Shown here in pieces: positions 17,317 through 25,672 of a stretch of DNA of 55,522 bases. The position numbers and the translations under genes were made by a program. The notes under the pieces were generated by a model, which saw only the letters and a program-made list of their open reading frames with translations, was not told the origin of the DNA and ran no database searches. Source of the stretch: a virus; the IMG/VR virus record IMGVR_UViG_3300029258_003280, positions 1-55,522 of that record; one strand, written 5' to 3'. The first letter of the stretch is position 1; every line of letters starts with the position of its first letter.

Positions 17317-17364
17317 GTGAGTTTTGAGCAACTAGCTAGTTGGCTGGAAGGAAAAGGCCGGTAA
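17317..17364 (+). CDS. Micro-gene or leader peptide (15 residues)
   Basis: A GTG start at 17317 lies 6 nt after GGAGG (17306-17310) and encodes MSFEQLASWLEGKGR. An overlapping ATG-TGA start-stop pair sits at 17315-17320. The frame runs into the terminator hairpin, so translation could affect termination. Own promoter, own ribosome site and own terminator argue for a real expressed unit: a peptide, a small RNA, or both. Very short frames can arise by chance, so confidence is limited. Confidence 0.45.
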   Translation: MSFEQLASWLEGKGR

Positions 17365-17378
17365 AACCGGCCTTTTTT
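17352..17378. terminator. Bidirectional intrinsic terminator between convergent arms
   Basis: AGGCCGGT (17355-17362) and ACCGGCCT (17366-17373) form an 8-bp stem with a 3-nt loop, with AAAA before and TTTTTT after. It can stop both the + strand late transcripts and the - strand early transcripts that converge here. Confidence 0.85.
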
Positions 17379-17415
17379 ATATCGATATCGAATTGTAGCC
17401 AACGCTATAATTAGT

Positions 17416-17637
17416 TTAAGCCTTTTTTGGCAGCGGTATTTCTTCCGTCCAGTCGTTTTTAGAACCTTTTTTATAACCCTTACATTGAAATACCGGACAT
17501 GGGTAGTTTGGGTCAAATCCCTCAAAAAACCAGACATGGTTGGTGTGACCACGCCTCCAAGCACATGCAATATTGGCCGAGCCGGGAACTTTCATTTTAT
17601 TTTTACAGTCCCAACACAACACCCGTTTTTTAGACAT
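17416..17637 (-). CDS. Small zinc-ribbon-like protein
   Basis: It has 73 residues from the second of two adjacent ATGs, which is better spaced after GAAGGGGG. Cys residues at CWDC near the N-terminus and further Cys in NYPCPVFQCKGY suggest one zinc site. It is the last gene of the early arm, ending just before the shared terminator. Confidence 0.55.
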   Translation of the reverse strand: MSKKRVLCWDCKNKMKVPGSANIACAWRRGHTNHVWFFEGFDPNYPCPVFQCKGYKKGSKNDWTEEIPLPKKA

Positions 17638-17657
17638 CATTCCCCCTTCTCTTAATC

Positions 17658-18563
17658 TTAGGAGCTCTCTTCCACGACAGGCTCCGCCTCATCTATAAAA
17701 AGATTGCGCTGCATCTCCCCCTCGGGGATATCGTAGTTGCCTATCACGAGCTCGGTTACACGCTTCCCCTCGGTGAAGACGTTCTCGGAAGTGTAGATGG
17801 TGGGTACTTCTCTTATCGTAAAATCTTTATACATTTCTCTGGCTTCCTCGCAGTCATCTATACTGAGCATCCAGTACCCCTTGAACTTTGCTAATATGGC
17901 CGCAAGGTCTTCATGGTCTTTCATGGTAAAGTCGTTGGCATAACAGGCAACCGGATGCTTGGTGACACAGAAATATGGCGGGTCGCAATAAGCGAAGACT
18001 CGCCGCTTCTTAGTCTTCTTTGTGGCCTTCTTGTTGACGATTTTGAGGAATTCCCGGAAGTCCCTGTTTTCAATTATAACATCCTTAAGCCGCTCGAAGA
18101 CTCCCTGCCAATCTACGCCGTAAAAACCCGTCATTTTATCGGTGCCAACAGTAGAGCCCCATACCTCTTCGCCCGTAAAAAGTCTCATCGTACCGAACGA
18201 GCTTTTAATCAGGTAGTAAGCCATCGCGGCCCGGATATAAGGCGTAATGTCTTTGTAGGTCTCGGGGTCGCTCAGGGCCTCTCGATACTCATAAAATAGA
18301 GCTCTACTTTTTGGGTGAAAGGTCAGATACGAAACAAATTTCTCATGGAGCTCCGGGTCTTTGACCACCTTCCAGAGGTTAATCAGGAGGTCATCGACAT
18401 CACATACCCATTCCTGCTTGCTCTCTTTCTTCCAGAAGAGAAGATGGCCCGCTCCCAGAAATGGCTCTACATAGATATCATGCGGCGGGAACATAGTAAC
18501 AAGTTTGCGCTTGAGACGATTCTTACCCCCAATCCAGCTTAGCGGTGTTTCGATTTTTGACAT
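17658..18563 (-). CDS. Dam-like DNA N6-adenine methyltransferase
   Basis: It has 301 residues. Motifs of the D12/Dam class: PLSWIGGK near the N-terminus, SAM-binding VEPFLGAG (32-39), and catalytic DPPY (194-197). Length fits the family (about 260-300). Phage enzymes of this class methylate adenine in short sites to escape restriction or time replication. The target site cannot be read from the sequence. The acidic C-terminal tail beyond residue 280 is extra. Confidence 0.9.
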   Translation of the reverse strand: MSKIETPLSWIGGKNRLKRKLVTMFPPHDIYVEPFLGAGHLLFWKKESKQEWVCDVDDLLINLWKVVKDPELHEKFVSYLTFHPKSRALFYEYREALSDPETYKDITPYIRAAMAYYLIKSSFGTMRLFTGEEVWGSTVGTDKMTGFYGVDWQGVFERLKDVIIENRDFREFLKIVNKKATKKTKKRRVFAYCDPPYFCVTKHPVACYANDFTMKDHEDLAAILAKFKGYWMLSIDDCEEAREMYKDFTIREVPTIYTSENVFTEGKRVTELVIGNYDIPEGEMQRNLFIDEAEPVVEESS

Positions 18564-18770
18564 AGCTAACCTTTCAAATCGTTACAGGAGCGGGCCCTTG
18601 CGAGCGAAGCGAGCATGATTGCGCGGCTTGCCGCGCTCCACTTTCCCCTCTCCTCTCCGAACCCCTCTCCCCCTTTTTATTTTTATCATCCAAAGAATAA
18701 CCCCGCTAATACCGCAACCAACCCCTGTTTTTAGGCTCAAATAGCCTACATGATTAAAAAAATAGAGTAC
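18564..18770 (-). other. Structured spacer before the methylase gene
   Basis: No gene was found in these 207 bp. On the transcribed strand a perfect hairpin GCGCGGC-AA-GCCGCGC (18621-18636) is followed by a GCTCGCTTCGCTCGC element (18600-18614) close to the methylase ATG. One ATACCGC copy, the heptamer clustered in the primase gene, lies at 18709-18715. It probably is an attenuator or mRNA boundary. Confidence 0.5.
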
Positions 18771-18959
18771 CTAATCCTCTTCGGGCTCTTTTGGTAATGT
18801 AAGCAGTTTTTTCAGGCTCCCGGGAACGGGCGGCCCGGCTACAATAATACCATCATCTAAGGTTCTCGGATTGTCATAAAACCACGGCCACAAAATAAAT
18901 TTTCTGAGCCATTCCCTTTCCTCGGGAAAACCCATCGGCATAAATCTTCTCGGGGTCAT
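18771..18959 (-). CDS. Small unknown protein
   Basis: It has 62 residues, rich in Pro and aromatic residues (WLRKFILWPWFYDNPRTL). No motif is recognised. It starts 6 nt downstream of the preceding stop in the early operon. Confidence 0.45.
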   Translation of the reverse strand: MTPRRFMPMGFPEEREWLRKFILWPWFYDNPRTLDDGIIVAGPPVPGSLKKLLTLPKEPEED

Positions 18960-18965
18960 AAGTTT

Positions 18966-19229
18966 CTAAGTTTTCTTCATCACCGTCTCGACATATTCCT
19001 TGAATCTTTTGCTCTTTTGTAATACTTCTTTGTTTTTGTCTTCCAAGTAGGGAATTATATCTTCGAGCGTGCAGCCGAAAAATTCATCAAAAGTTTTACC
19101 GTCAAGCTTCGTCACTCCGGGCCTGCTGCAATAAAGGCTTACCACTCCGGGCTTGCGACAAAATATGTAATCTACTAACATATCTTCGATAAAATCATTT
19201 AGTCCATATGTGTAGTTGGACTCTTTCAT
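18966..19229 (-). CDS. Small unknown acidic protein
   Basis: It has 87 residues with two Cys in the middle (YCSRPG, FFGCTLED) and a helical C-terminus. No family is recognised. Spacing on both sides is short, which fits the early operon. Confidence 0.5.
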   Translation of the reverse strand: MKESNYTYGLNDFIEDMLVDYIFCRKPGVVSLYCSRPGVTKLDGKTFDEFFGCTLEDIIPYLEDKNKEVLQKSKRFKEYVETVMKKT

Positions 19230-19241
19230 GTCTTTTCTTCG

Positions 19242-19445
19242 CTATTTAGTTTCGAGCAGCAGTTTTTGGTTTTCTACCTTACTGGTAAGCTCATCCACCT
19301 TGTTGAGTAGAAACCTCACCGGGCATAAATCCCCGCGCTTGTCGCGGCGCAAACCGAGTTCGCAGTCAACACAGGGCCTTTTCCGGGAGATTTCTTCCGG
19401 GGTATTGTCATATTTACAGGGATACCTTTCGCTCATTTCAGTCAT
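19242..19445 (-). CDS. Small cysteine-containing coiled-coil protein
   Basis: It has 67 residues from an ATG that overlaps the end of the zincin gene by 8 bp. The first half has four Cys (YPCKY, PCVDCELG, LCPVRF), likely one zinc site. The second half is a leucine-spaced helix. Confidence 0.5.
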   Translation of the reverse strand: MTEMSERYPCKYDNTPEEISRKRPCVDCELGLRRDKRGDLCPVRFLLNKVDELTSKVENQKLLLETK

Positions 19446-20028
19446 TTTCAAGCTCCAAGTCTATAACATCTTCGATAGCCTCTTCCTCTTCAGGCGTCAT
19501 TTCTTCGGCTATCACGACTTCTTTTCCCGCATAGGGGCCATAGCTTCTTGTGGCGTCGGTGGCGATATCTTCCTCATCGAAGGGCTCCGAGCCCATCGGC
19601 AGTTCGACATATTCTATTTCGTTATCATCGTAATGAAGGTTGACTTTGAATATTTCCACTACAACATAGTCGGCATCGCCGTCATCGTAGTTGTCAAGCG
19701 GGTTGTCCATCCCTTCATAATACGGATGTCGCTGGCAAAAAAGATGGCCGAATTCATGTATAAATATCCCCTGTCTGTTTTCTTCCGATAATTCGACCAT
19801 CATGCTGCTGCAACAAACAGTATTGGGGTGATGCATGGTATGGGCGTAGAGTCTCGGCGGCAAACCCTTTTTGGCCTGCTCCTCGATACTTTCCTGATAG
19901 GCCTGCTCGGCGTCCGGGCAGACATGTAAAACCACATTCTTGAATTCCGGCCTTTTATCTACCACGAAAGCCTTTACGACCTCGAAGCTCTGGACGACTT
20001 TTTTCAAGTCTGAATTTATTTTTTCCAT
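19438..20028 (-). CDS. HExxH zincin metallopeptidase-like protein
   Basis: It has 196 residues. IFIHEFGHLF (about 88-97) supplies the HExxH zinc site, and DGDADYVVVE (about 116-125) matches the downstream acidic third-ligand segment of phage zincins. An acidic tail follows. Between the two zinc segments lies GMDNPLDNY, the same M-D-N-P-x-D motif as in the two multidomain late proteins. This makes it one of two candidate processing enzymes here (the other is at 49178). Substrate and activity are unknown. Confidence 0.7.
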   Translation of the reverse strand: MEKINSDLKKVVQSFEVVKAFVVDKRPEFKNVVLHVCPDAEQAYQESIEEQAKKGLPPRLYAHTMHHPNTVCCSSMMVELSEENRQGIFIHEFGHLFCQRHPYYEGMDNPLDNYDDGDADYVVVEIFKVNLHYDDNEIEYVELPMGSEPFDEEDIATDATRSYGPYAGKEVVIAEEMTPEEEEAIEDVIDLELEND

Positions 20029-20351
20029 TCGTCACCATCTTCTTTGTGAAATCCGGACATTAACCTTAGTTGGGTCACCATAAAACATTGTGCGCTATCG
20101 CGGCATCTCGCGCATCGCTTGGTGTAAATCTCCCTGTCAAAGCCGTCCATAACACTACAGTAATTTCCAAAACAGCCGCTCTTTTTATCCATACAGGCCT
20201 CGCGAAACTTCGCATAAGCCTCTTCCTTCTTCCTGAACTCTTCATCGTTGTTGGCATACGGATTTTCCCCGGCTATCACTCCACCTTGTTGAGGAAAATC
20301 TTCCGGAAGCCCGTCCGGAATCTCCGGAAACTCTTGCTTATCTTCTGTCAT
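20016..20351 (-). CDS. Cysteine-rich small protein
   Basis: It has 111 residues. The ATG at 20351 overlaps the stop of the upstream membrane peptide (ATGA). Cys residues in the C-terminal half (EACMDKKSGCFGNYC, RCARCRDSAQCF) suggest two metal sites. The N-terminus is acidic and Pro-rich, with GENPYANN. Confidence 0.55.
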   Translation of the reverse strand: MTEDKQEFPEIPDGLPEDFPQQGGVIAGENPYANNDEEFRKKEEAYAKFREACMDKKSGCFGNYCSVMDGFDREIYTKRCARCRDSAQCFMVTQLRLMSGFHKEDGDEWKK

Positions 20352-20467
20352 TTTCTCTCCATGCACCAGATAAATAGTGTTATTAATGCTCCAAACGAGA
20401 CCTCGAATCTTTCCGGAGTAGAATATACCAGAAAAACAAGGGCCCCTGCAAGCAAATATATAGCCAT
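20348..20467 (-). CDS. Single-span membrane peptide
   Basis: It has 39 residues: an N-terminal hydrophobic stretch AIYLLAGALVFLVY and a second near LITLFIW, ending CMERK. It is coupled by ATGA to the downstream gene. The ribosome site is weak. It is one of several tiny membrane proteins in this arm. Confidence 0.5.
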   Translation of the reverse strand: MAIYLLAGALVFLVYSTPERFEVSFGALITLFIWCMERK

Positions 20468-20481
20468 TTTTTGCTTACGGT

Positions 20482-21078
20482 TTACCACCTGTAATCTTCG
20501 CCCTCTTTGTTGGGGTCTTCCCAATGATGGAACTTCGGAATAACCCCACCGGCCTTATCCTTGTATCCCTGCCAGTATCCGGTGGAATATCCCAGGTCTC
20601 TTTTATACTGCAAACCCTCTTTGAAAATGGGTACGAGCTTGGAATGTACTTCGGGATTGACAAGGGGCTTGGCGGCCTCGGAAAACTTCACCAGAAGCCC
20701 GTTGGATATCTCCGTACTGGCCAGAGTGAGCTCCCCCGGGGCCTCTTTGTTCTCATCGCGGTCGCCGTATCCCCGCATGTAGCCGAGGCGATAGGAAACA
20801 TCCTGCTCTTCGTTGAAAAACTCCTCGGCCTTGGTATAAATCTCATGAGCCGGGGAAGGCAGGCAGGGAACTCTCTTGCTTGCCTTGGTCGGCTTTCCGC
20901 CTTTTATCGCCGAAGGTATCATTACCTCGACCACTCTCTCCTCTTTTTCGTATGGTATGCCGATTGCTTCACAGGCATACCTTCCGAAGGCGTCCTCCAC
21001 GCTTTCGAATACGGGCTTTTTTGTAACGCCATTTTTCGTGGCGACGTTCATCTCCCCTATTTGTTTTAATTCAAACAT
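20482..21078 (-). CDS. Unknown protein with aromatic/glycine repeat segments
   Basis: It has 198 residues. Two similar segments, YRLGYMRGYGDRDEN and RDLGYSTGYWQGYKDK, resemble the GYxxGYxxG helices found in several small phage proteins. There is no catalytic motif. A good GGAGG site precedes it. Confidence 0.55.
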   Translation of the reverse strand: MFELKQIGEMNVATKNGVTKKPVFESVEDAFGRYACEAIGIPYEKEERVVEVMIPSAIKGGKPTKASKRVPCLPSPAHEIYTKAEEFFNEEQDVSYRLGYMRGYGDRDENKEAPGELTLASTEISNGLLVKFSEAAKPLVNPEVHSKLVPIFKEGLQYKRDLGYSTGYWQGYKDKAGGVIPKFHHWEDPNKEGEDYRW

Positions 21079-21087
21079 GTTCCCTCC

Positions 21088-22008
21088 TTACAAAACAAAA
21101 ACCATCAATCCTTCCTTCGCGACTCCAATATAACTGAAATTCAGCTTCTTTACCTCCATTTTCGAGTTTATTAGTGAAAATTTTCCGTCTATACATACCG
21201 ATGCTATTCCGCCGCTAAACGGAAAAGCCCACATATAATCATCCGAAACCTTTTTCCCGGTTTTATCTATATAAAACCAGTTGTTGTCTCGCATCACCGG
21301 GCATACCCCTTCTTTGAAGCCGATGGCATATTCAAATGTCGGCGCTATCACTACATTACCCTTCGTCCCGATAAAGCCGAAAAGCCCGTCTTTGATGTAT
21401 AGTCCCATGCCATCTGAGAAATTACCAAAGCAGGCTTCGGACATCTTGTAAATGTACTCGCCCTTGCGGTTGATATATCCGTCAAGTACGCTTGCTATCC
21501 CGTTGACAAAGCCGCCCGGTTCCTTGAATTTGGGCTCTATGGCAATATTCCCCCTCTTGTCTATGTATCCCCAGAGCTTTGACTTCATTACCGGGGCCAG
21601 CCCGCCGCAAAAGGGCATCGCCCCTTCAAACGTAGGCTCTATGGCCCAATCACCGGAATGGTCGAGATACCCATACAGGCCTTTCCCCGCGACAAGCAGG
21701 CCTTCATTAAATCCCCGATAGTCTATATTACAGTCCTGCTCGCTAACCAGTATCTTACCCCTCTTGTCTATGACACATCTAATGTTGTCTTTCCTGATTA
21801 CCGTAAAACCTTCCCTGAAAGGCATGGCCGCATCAAACTGAGGCATCATCGCGTATTGTCCGGCTTTGGTAATGTAGCCCACAAGGTTATTCTGGCCCTT
21901 TACCTGAGCAAGAAATTCGCTGAAATCCCACGCCCCCTTGAATGCGGCGGGGATAACTACTTCTCCTTGGCGGTCGAGGTATCCGTATTTTCTTGTTCTT
22001 TGGTACAT
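21088..22008 (-). CDS. WG-repeat protein
   Basis: It has 306 residues. Repeats of about 35 residues follow the WG-repeat pattern: G(Y/F)(I/L)D + G + (V/I)xIxPxF + A, with F(S/R)EGLxxV, e.g. GYLDHSGDWAIEPTFEGA. Eight or so repeats fill the protein. WG repeats are usually cell-surface or protein-binding modules. A role in an early operon is unknown. It overlaps the upstream gene by 52 bp, an unusually long overlap. Confidence 0.75.
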   Translation of the reverse strand: MYQRTRKYGYLDRQGEVVIPAAFKGAWDFSEFLAQVKGQNNLVGYITKAGQYAMMPQFDAAMPFREGFTVIRKDNIRCVIDKRGKILVSEQDCNIDYRGFNEGLLVAGKGLYGYLDHSGDWAIEPTFEGAMPFCGGLAPVMKSKLWGYIDKRGNIAIEPKFKEPGGFVNGIASVLDGYINRKGEYIYKMSEACFGNFSDGMGLYIKDGLFGFIGTKGNVVIAPTFEYAIGFKEGVCPVMRDNNWFYIDKTGKKVSDDYMWAFPFSGGIASVCIDGKFSLINSKMEVKKLNFSYIGVAKEGLMVFVL

Positions 22009-22571
22009 TCGTCCATCTCTATATCTGTTTGAATGTCGAATCCGAACATAGACAGTAGTTGGGTGGTGGTATGGGCGAGCTCGACTTGAGGCGGCGCATC
22101 CAGATTGCCCACGTACAAACCCTTGTGAAACTCTACCTGAAAGCCCTTGACGCCGAGGTCTTCCCGGGGAATCTCCAGCCCGGCCTCTACAACCACGGCA
22201 ACTATATCTATGTCGCCTTTATGGGTGTCGATAGTGGCCTTTATGTTGGCAACTCCGAAACGTTCTTTCTTATTGACGGTAAGACATACTAAGTTTTCTT
22301 CCCGTCGTACCCTGTAGTCGAACACCTTGAGGAAGTTTACCAACTTCTTCATCTCCTGATATTGCTCATGGACAGTTTTGATTTGCAGAATTTCTCTCAA
22401 GACGATGCTGTCGAATGGATGGTCTTCCTGAGAGGCCGCAAGAGAGCAAAGTATGGGCATTTCGCCTGCCGGTAGCCCCTTGCGATTGGTGGGGATGGCC
22501 TTGAAGTCGATGGCTATCTGGAAATTTTTGATGGCGTATTGCTTTTCGTTTACATTAATTAGAAGCTTCAT
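21957..22571 (-). CDS. Unknown protein
   Basis: It has 204 residues with a good AGGAG site. The N-terminal part is beta-rich (KLLINVNEKQYAIKNFQIAID), the middle is helical and the tail is acidic and Thr-rich. The tail is encoded in the stretch shared with the WG-repeat gene, so its C-terminus may not be conserved. Confidence 0.5.
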   Translation of the reverse strand: MKLLINVNEKQYAIKNFQIAIDFKAIPTNRKGLPAGEMPILCSLAASQEDHPFDSIVLREILQIKTVHEQYQEMKKLVNFLKVFDYRVRREENLVCLTVNKKERFGVANIKATIDTHKGDIDIVAVVVEAGLEIPREDLGVKGFQVEFHKGLYVGNLDAPPQVELAHTTTQLLSMFGFDIQTDIEMDECTKEQENTDTSTAKEK

Positions 22572-22580
22572 TATTCCTCC

Positions 22581-22814
22581 TTATCCCCAATGTAGTACAA
22601 AATCTTCGAGCGATATCTCCTCGAAGTCGTTACACTCATATCTGGGTCTTAAGCATTCGCCGCCGTGCTTGCCCATGCAGGAGCCGTCCCAAGGGTTGCA
22701 ATGAGCGCATCCCATGTAACCCTTCTCCTCGATGGCTTTCTTGCGGGCTTCTTTACATTTTTCCATGAAGCTCTTGTTTTTCTTCGCGTATTCCCATGCG
22801 TTTTTCTCGGCCAT
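22581..22814 (-). CDS. Small cysteine-rich protein
   Basis: It has 77 residues: a Lys-rich helix and then CAHCNPWDGSC and ECLRPRYEC, five or more Cys suited to a zinc site. It is preceded by AGGAGG. Function is unknown. Confidence 0.55.
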   Translation of the reverse strand: MAEKNAWEYAKKNKSFMEKCKEARKKAIEEKGYMGCAHCNPWDGSCMGKHGGECLRPRYECNDFEEISLEDFVLHWG

Positions 22815-22824
22815 TATTTCCTCC

Positions 22825-23199
22825 TTACAGGACTTCCGGGTCGAGGCCCTTTTTTGCGAGCTTTTCCCTCTCTTTTTTGTTTTTTTCGGCGCGTTTCCTA
22901 ACGCTGTCCTGATAGAATATGCCGCTCCCGTAGCAATACGGACATTTGCCGTGCGTCCCCTCGAAGCCGCTCCCGCCGCAATAAGGACAATGCATCTTTA
23001 CGGGTTTATCGCTCATTATCAATTCGTGGCCTGCCGGTTTTTTGGTATGCTTATCTATCAGGACGTGGCGGCGGCCACAGGCATCGCATTCAAGTACCGG
23101 GTATTCCAGCCCCACGATAAAACGAAACACCATACTCCTGCAATTGGGCTCCGAACACTCCTGAGCGAAAAGGCCGCTATTGAGTTCTCTTGCTATCAT
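22825..23199 (-). CDS. Zinc-finger protein with DnaJ-like CxxCxGxG motif
   Basis: It has 124 residues. One pair, ECDACGRR, and a second pair of DnaJ-like knuckles, CPYCGGSG and CPYCYGSG, suggest one or two zinc sites. The Lys-rich tail is helical. A related, longer arrangement is seen at 24795-25394. Confidence 0.6.
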   Translation of the reverse strand: MIARELNSGLFAQECSEPNCRSMVFRFIVGLEYPVLECDACGRRHVLIDKHTKKPAGHELIMSDKPVKMHCPYCGGSGFEGTHGKCPYCYGSGIFYQDSVRKRAEKNKKEREKLAKKGLDPEVL

Positions 23200-23498
23200 T
23201 CCTCCTCCACTTTCTCTATCTTCATGTAATTAAGTAACACCAATAGCTTCACCAGAAGAGCTATCTTGTCATTCCTTTTTACGAAGTCCACCCCGAGGTT
23301 GTCTATCTTTTCGTTGCCGTGCCTGTTTTCGGAGATGTAGTCATAACACTTTTTACAGACGTTGAATATAACGCCATCGCCGTCTATGTTAATCATCTCT
23401 TCCGGACAGTTGGGGAGCTCAAGGTCTATAAAAATGTCCCAAGAAGCCTCTTCGGTAGTGATTCGCTTGCCGCAAATATCGCATTTGATTGTTATCAT
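23196..23498 (-). CDS. Small zinc-ribbon protein
   Basis: It has 100 residues: CDICGKR at residues 6-12 and CKKCYDYI near residue 50 form a CxxC/CxxC zinc ribbon. The C-terminus is a leucine-rich helix. It overlaps the next gene by 4 bp. Confidence 0.6.
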   Translation of the reverse strand: MITIKCDICGKRITTEEASWDIFIDLELPNCPEEMINIDGDGVIFNVCKKCYDYISENRHGNEKIDNLGVDFVKRNDKIALLVKLLVLLNYMKIEKVEEE

Positions 23499-23508
23499 AA
23501 CCCTTCCT

Positions 23509-24177
23509 TTAACTTACCGGATTAATGCCGGGGGCAAAATGCCTGCCTATCCTCGATTTCAAGATGTTTATAACGGACTTAATCATTGATTCATCATTGC
23601 CCAGCTTGTCGGTGTCGATGCCCTCGAAAACGTACACTATCATCTCGGCGGCCTCGTTGACATCTTTCCAGAATTCCTTGTACTTGTTGAGCACATTTAT
23701 CACGGTGGTCTTGGGGTCGCTCAGGTTGTCGGTCTGGATTGCATTCAGGCCGAAAAACTTACCGGCAATCTGCCGGGCTTCCGAGGACTCCTCGTTGCGG
23801 AGCTTCGCGAGAAAGTCAAATAGGAATGAGCACGACCATTTGTTTGCTTCCTGAAAGCCGAGATAATGAAGCGCCGCATCATGAACATCTTTTCGCTCCT
23901 GTTTAAGGTTTTCAATAAATTCGTTGGCGAGCTTGACGGCGTTTAACAGGTCTTTTTCGGTGGGATTCTTGCCCGGCTCGATTGTGGTAACCTCGGCCGG
24001 GAGAGGTCTTCGCAAGGGAAAAACATCCTTGTCATCTATGCCGAAGTCTTCCTTGATGGCCTTCGCAACCGGGGGTACTATCTGCCCGGAGTTTTCATAC
24101 TTTATGATAACATCCTTGAGCTTTTCCTTGATAAGCTTTCTGAGCTCTTCGTCTTCGATGCCCAGCGTAATACACAT
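23509..24177 (-). CDS. Unknown helical protein
   Basis: It has 222 residues. The start at 24177 is chosen because AGGAG precedes it; an in-frame upstream codon lacks a site. It is helical throughout, with no membrane span or cysteine motif. It has no recognised family. Confidence 0.5.
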   Translation of the reverse strand: MCITLGIEDEELRKLIKEKLKDVIIKYENSGQIVPPVAKAIKEDFGIDDKDVFPLRRPLPAEVTTIEPGKNPTEKDLLNAVKLANEFIENLKQERKDVHDAALHYLGFQEANKWSCSFLFDFLAKLRNEESSEARQIAGKFFGLNAIQTDNLSDPKTTVINVLNKYKEFWKDVNEAAEMIVYVFEGIDTDKLGNDESMIKSVINILKSRIGRHFAPGINPVS

Positions 24178-24188
24178 AATCAACTCCT

Positions 24189-24779
24189 TTACCACTTAAC
24201 GTATGAGGTCACTTCCATCCATCGGTCGAGGCGAATGTAATCGAGCCGGTCTTTTTGTTTGTCTATAGGCAGCACCAAAGCAAAATACCTGCCCGGGCCC
24301 GGGCCCTTGGGGACGGATGTGCCTATAGATATGAAATTCTCTACATGTTTAATCTCGCCGTCTTTTATCTTGTCTGTAAGCGGGTCGGTATTCATTAACT
24401 CTTCCCAATGGCCGCTTGGATTTAATATATAAAATGTTTGGTCGGCTTTTATGTCTTCCACCCCGGCGTTATACCCATCCTCGTAACCCCTAACATATTC
24501 CGGGTTGTCCTCCGGATTGGATTCGAGCCGTTTAAGGTGAAGAAGTTCGCGCAAGTTATTAACATCGTTATAGTCGAAGTCTATATGGGCCAGATTCAAA
24601 AATCTGAATATGGCTTCGACAAAATCCTCCGCATCAACCAGATAGCCGCATTCGGCACATCCAACATGTTTATGCCAGAGCTTATAGGCCATCTCGGCCT
24701 TGTCATGCTCTACCTCGAAGTTCAAGGGGCCTCCAACGCTAAAGTGGCGCTTGCTGCCCGGTACCATAATTCCGGTCAT
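24189..24779 (-). CDS. Unknown protein with CxxC
   Basis: It has 196 residues. A single CAECG pair follows a His-containing helix (LWHKHVGCAECGY), possibly a one-zinc site using His. It has an RGYEDGYNAGVED segment like the GYxxGY helices of the gene at 20482. ESNPEDNPEY holds two Asn-Pro pairs. Confidence 0.5.
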   Translation of the reverse strand: MTGIMVPGSKRHFSVGGPLNFEVEHDKAEMAYKLWHKHVGCAECGYLVDAEDFVEAIFRFLNLAHIDFDYNDVNNLRELLHLKRLESNPEDNPEYVRGYEDGYNAGVEDIKADQTFYILNPSGHWEELMNTDPLTDKIKDGEIKHVENFISIGTSVPKGPGPGRYFALVLPIDKQKDRLDYIRLDRWMEVTSYVKW

Positions 24780-24794
24780 AAAATTTCTCCTATC

Positions 24795-25394
24795 CTACCA
24801 TTTCCTTACCGCATCGAACTGGGCCCAGCGCGGCATAGTCTTGCCATCGACCCTCTCTCCCTGTATTCTTACCGGGAGCCTTACATCGTCATGGTCAACT
24901 TTAACCACGACGGCCTTGGTGCCGGGCACGAAAACCCGCTTAATCCATTGGTCATCGATATGGCCTGTTGTTATGACCACATCGCCGACCCTTACCGGTT
25001 CGAGCTTGCTCATTTTTATATAGGTCTCCCCGTTCTCGACCTCTTTCGAGAGCTCGCAGTAGTTTTTCTTCGAGTGCATAACCGGGGCTTCCTTGATAAA
25101 ACCTTCTCCGTGGCATTCTGGACATCTGGCTATACCCTTGCCGCCGCATCTCCTGCATCGGGATTTTATCTGGCCCGAGCCGCCGCAATTGACACAGGTT
25201 TTTTTAGCTTCCTCTTCGTTGCTGCATATGCTGCATTGTCTCATCCGGAAACCCTTGCCATCGCAGAAGTCGCAATCCTCATTCTTGGGCGAAACACCTT
25301 TCCCCTTACAGTTATTACATGTCGTCTTGTCGAAACAGGCTACAACCCTGACCATCCAATCTCCATACCAGCAAGCAGTATTGGGCTCAATCAT
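24795..25394 (-). CDS. DnaJ-type zinc-finger protein
   Basis: It has 199 residues. CxxCxGxG knuckles: CNNCKGKG, CDFCDGKG, CVNCGGSG, CRRCGGKG and CPECHGEG, plus a CSIC pair, so there is space for at least two to three zinc ions as in the cysteine-rich domain of DnaJ. There is no J domain. The C-terminal 90 residues have an SH3/KOW-like segment (VGDVVITTGHIDDQW). It may be a chaperone- or RNA-related adaptor. Confidence 0.65.
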   Translation of the reverse strand: MIEPNTACWYGDWMVRVVACFDKTTCNNCKGKGVSPKNEDCDFCDGKGFRMRQCSICSNEEEAKKTCVNCGGSGQIKSRCRRCGGKGIARCPECHGEGFIKEAPVMHSKKNYCELSKEVENGETYIKMSKLEPVRVGDVVITTGHIDDQWIKRVFVPGTKAVVVKVDHDDVRLPVRIQGERVDGKTMPRWAQFDAVRKW

Positions 25395-25672
25395 TCTTTC
25401 TCCTCTTTCGTCCCTATCTTTTCAAAAGCCATGATACAATAGCCTTCCGGCAAGCCGAAAACAGGCGGAGCATCCTTATAGATATAAGTCACTTTTACAT
25501 ATAAAGTCCTGCCGGTGAAGCGGCCGCCCCGGCGCTGGGGGATGAATTCGCGCAGCCGAAGCGTGTCTCCCACCCGAAAACCCCTGTCATCCTTGCGATA
25601 TTCGAAGGGTTTTTTACCTTCGAGCATTTCGCCGAAGGAATGGGGCCATGTTTTCAGAGTATGAACTTTCAT
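25391..25672 (-). CDS. DUF3850/ASCH-like protein
   Basis: It has 93 residues. The pattern LKTWPHSFGEMLEGKKPFEYRK, then DRGFRVGDTLRLREF, FTGRTLYVKVTYI and a GYCIMAF end is that of the DUF3850 family of the ASCH/PUA-like fold, which bind RNA or modified nucleotides. Length is complete for the family. Confidence 0.8.
   Translation of the reverse strand: MKVHTLKTWPHSFGEMLEGKKPFEYRKDDRGFRVGDTLRLREFIPQRRGGRFTGRTLYVKVTYIYKDAPPVFGLPEGYCIMAFEKIGTKEEKE

Noticed and set aside
17068-17364. 98-codon + strand frame over the end of the giant gene
   Set aside because: Its first part is a shadow of the giant gene. Only the last 15 codons, with their own ribosome site, are kept as a micro-gene.
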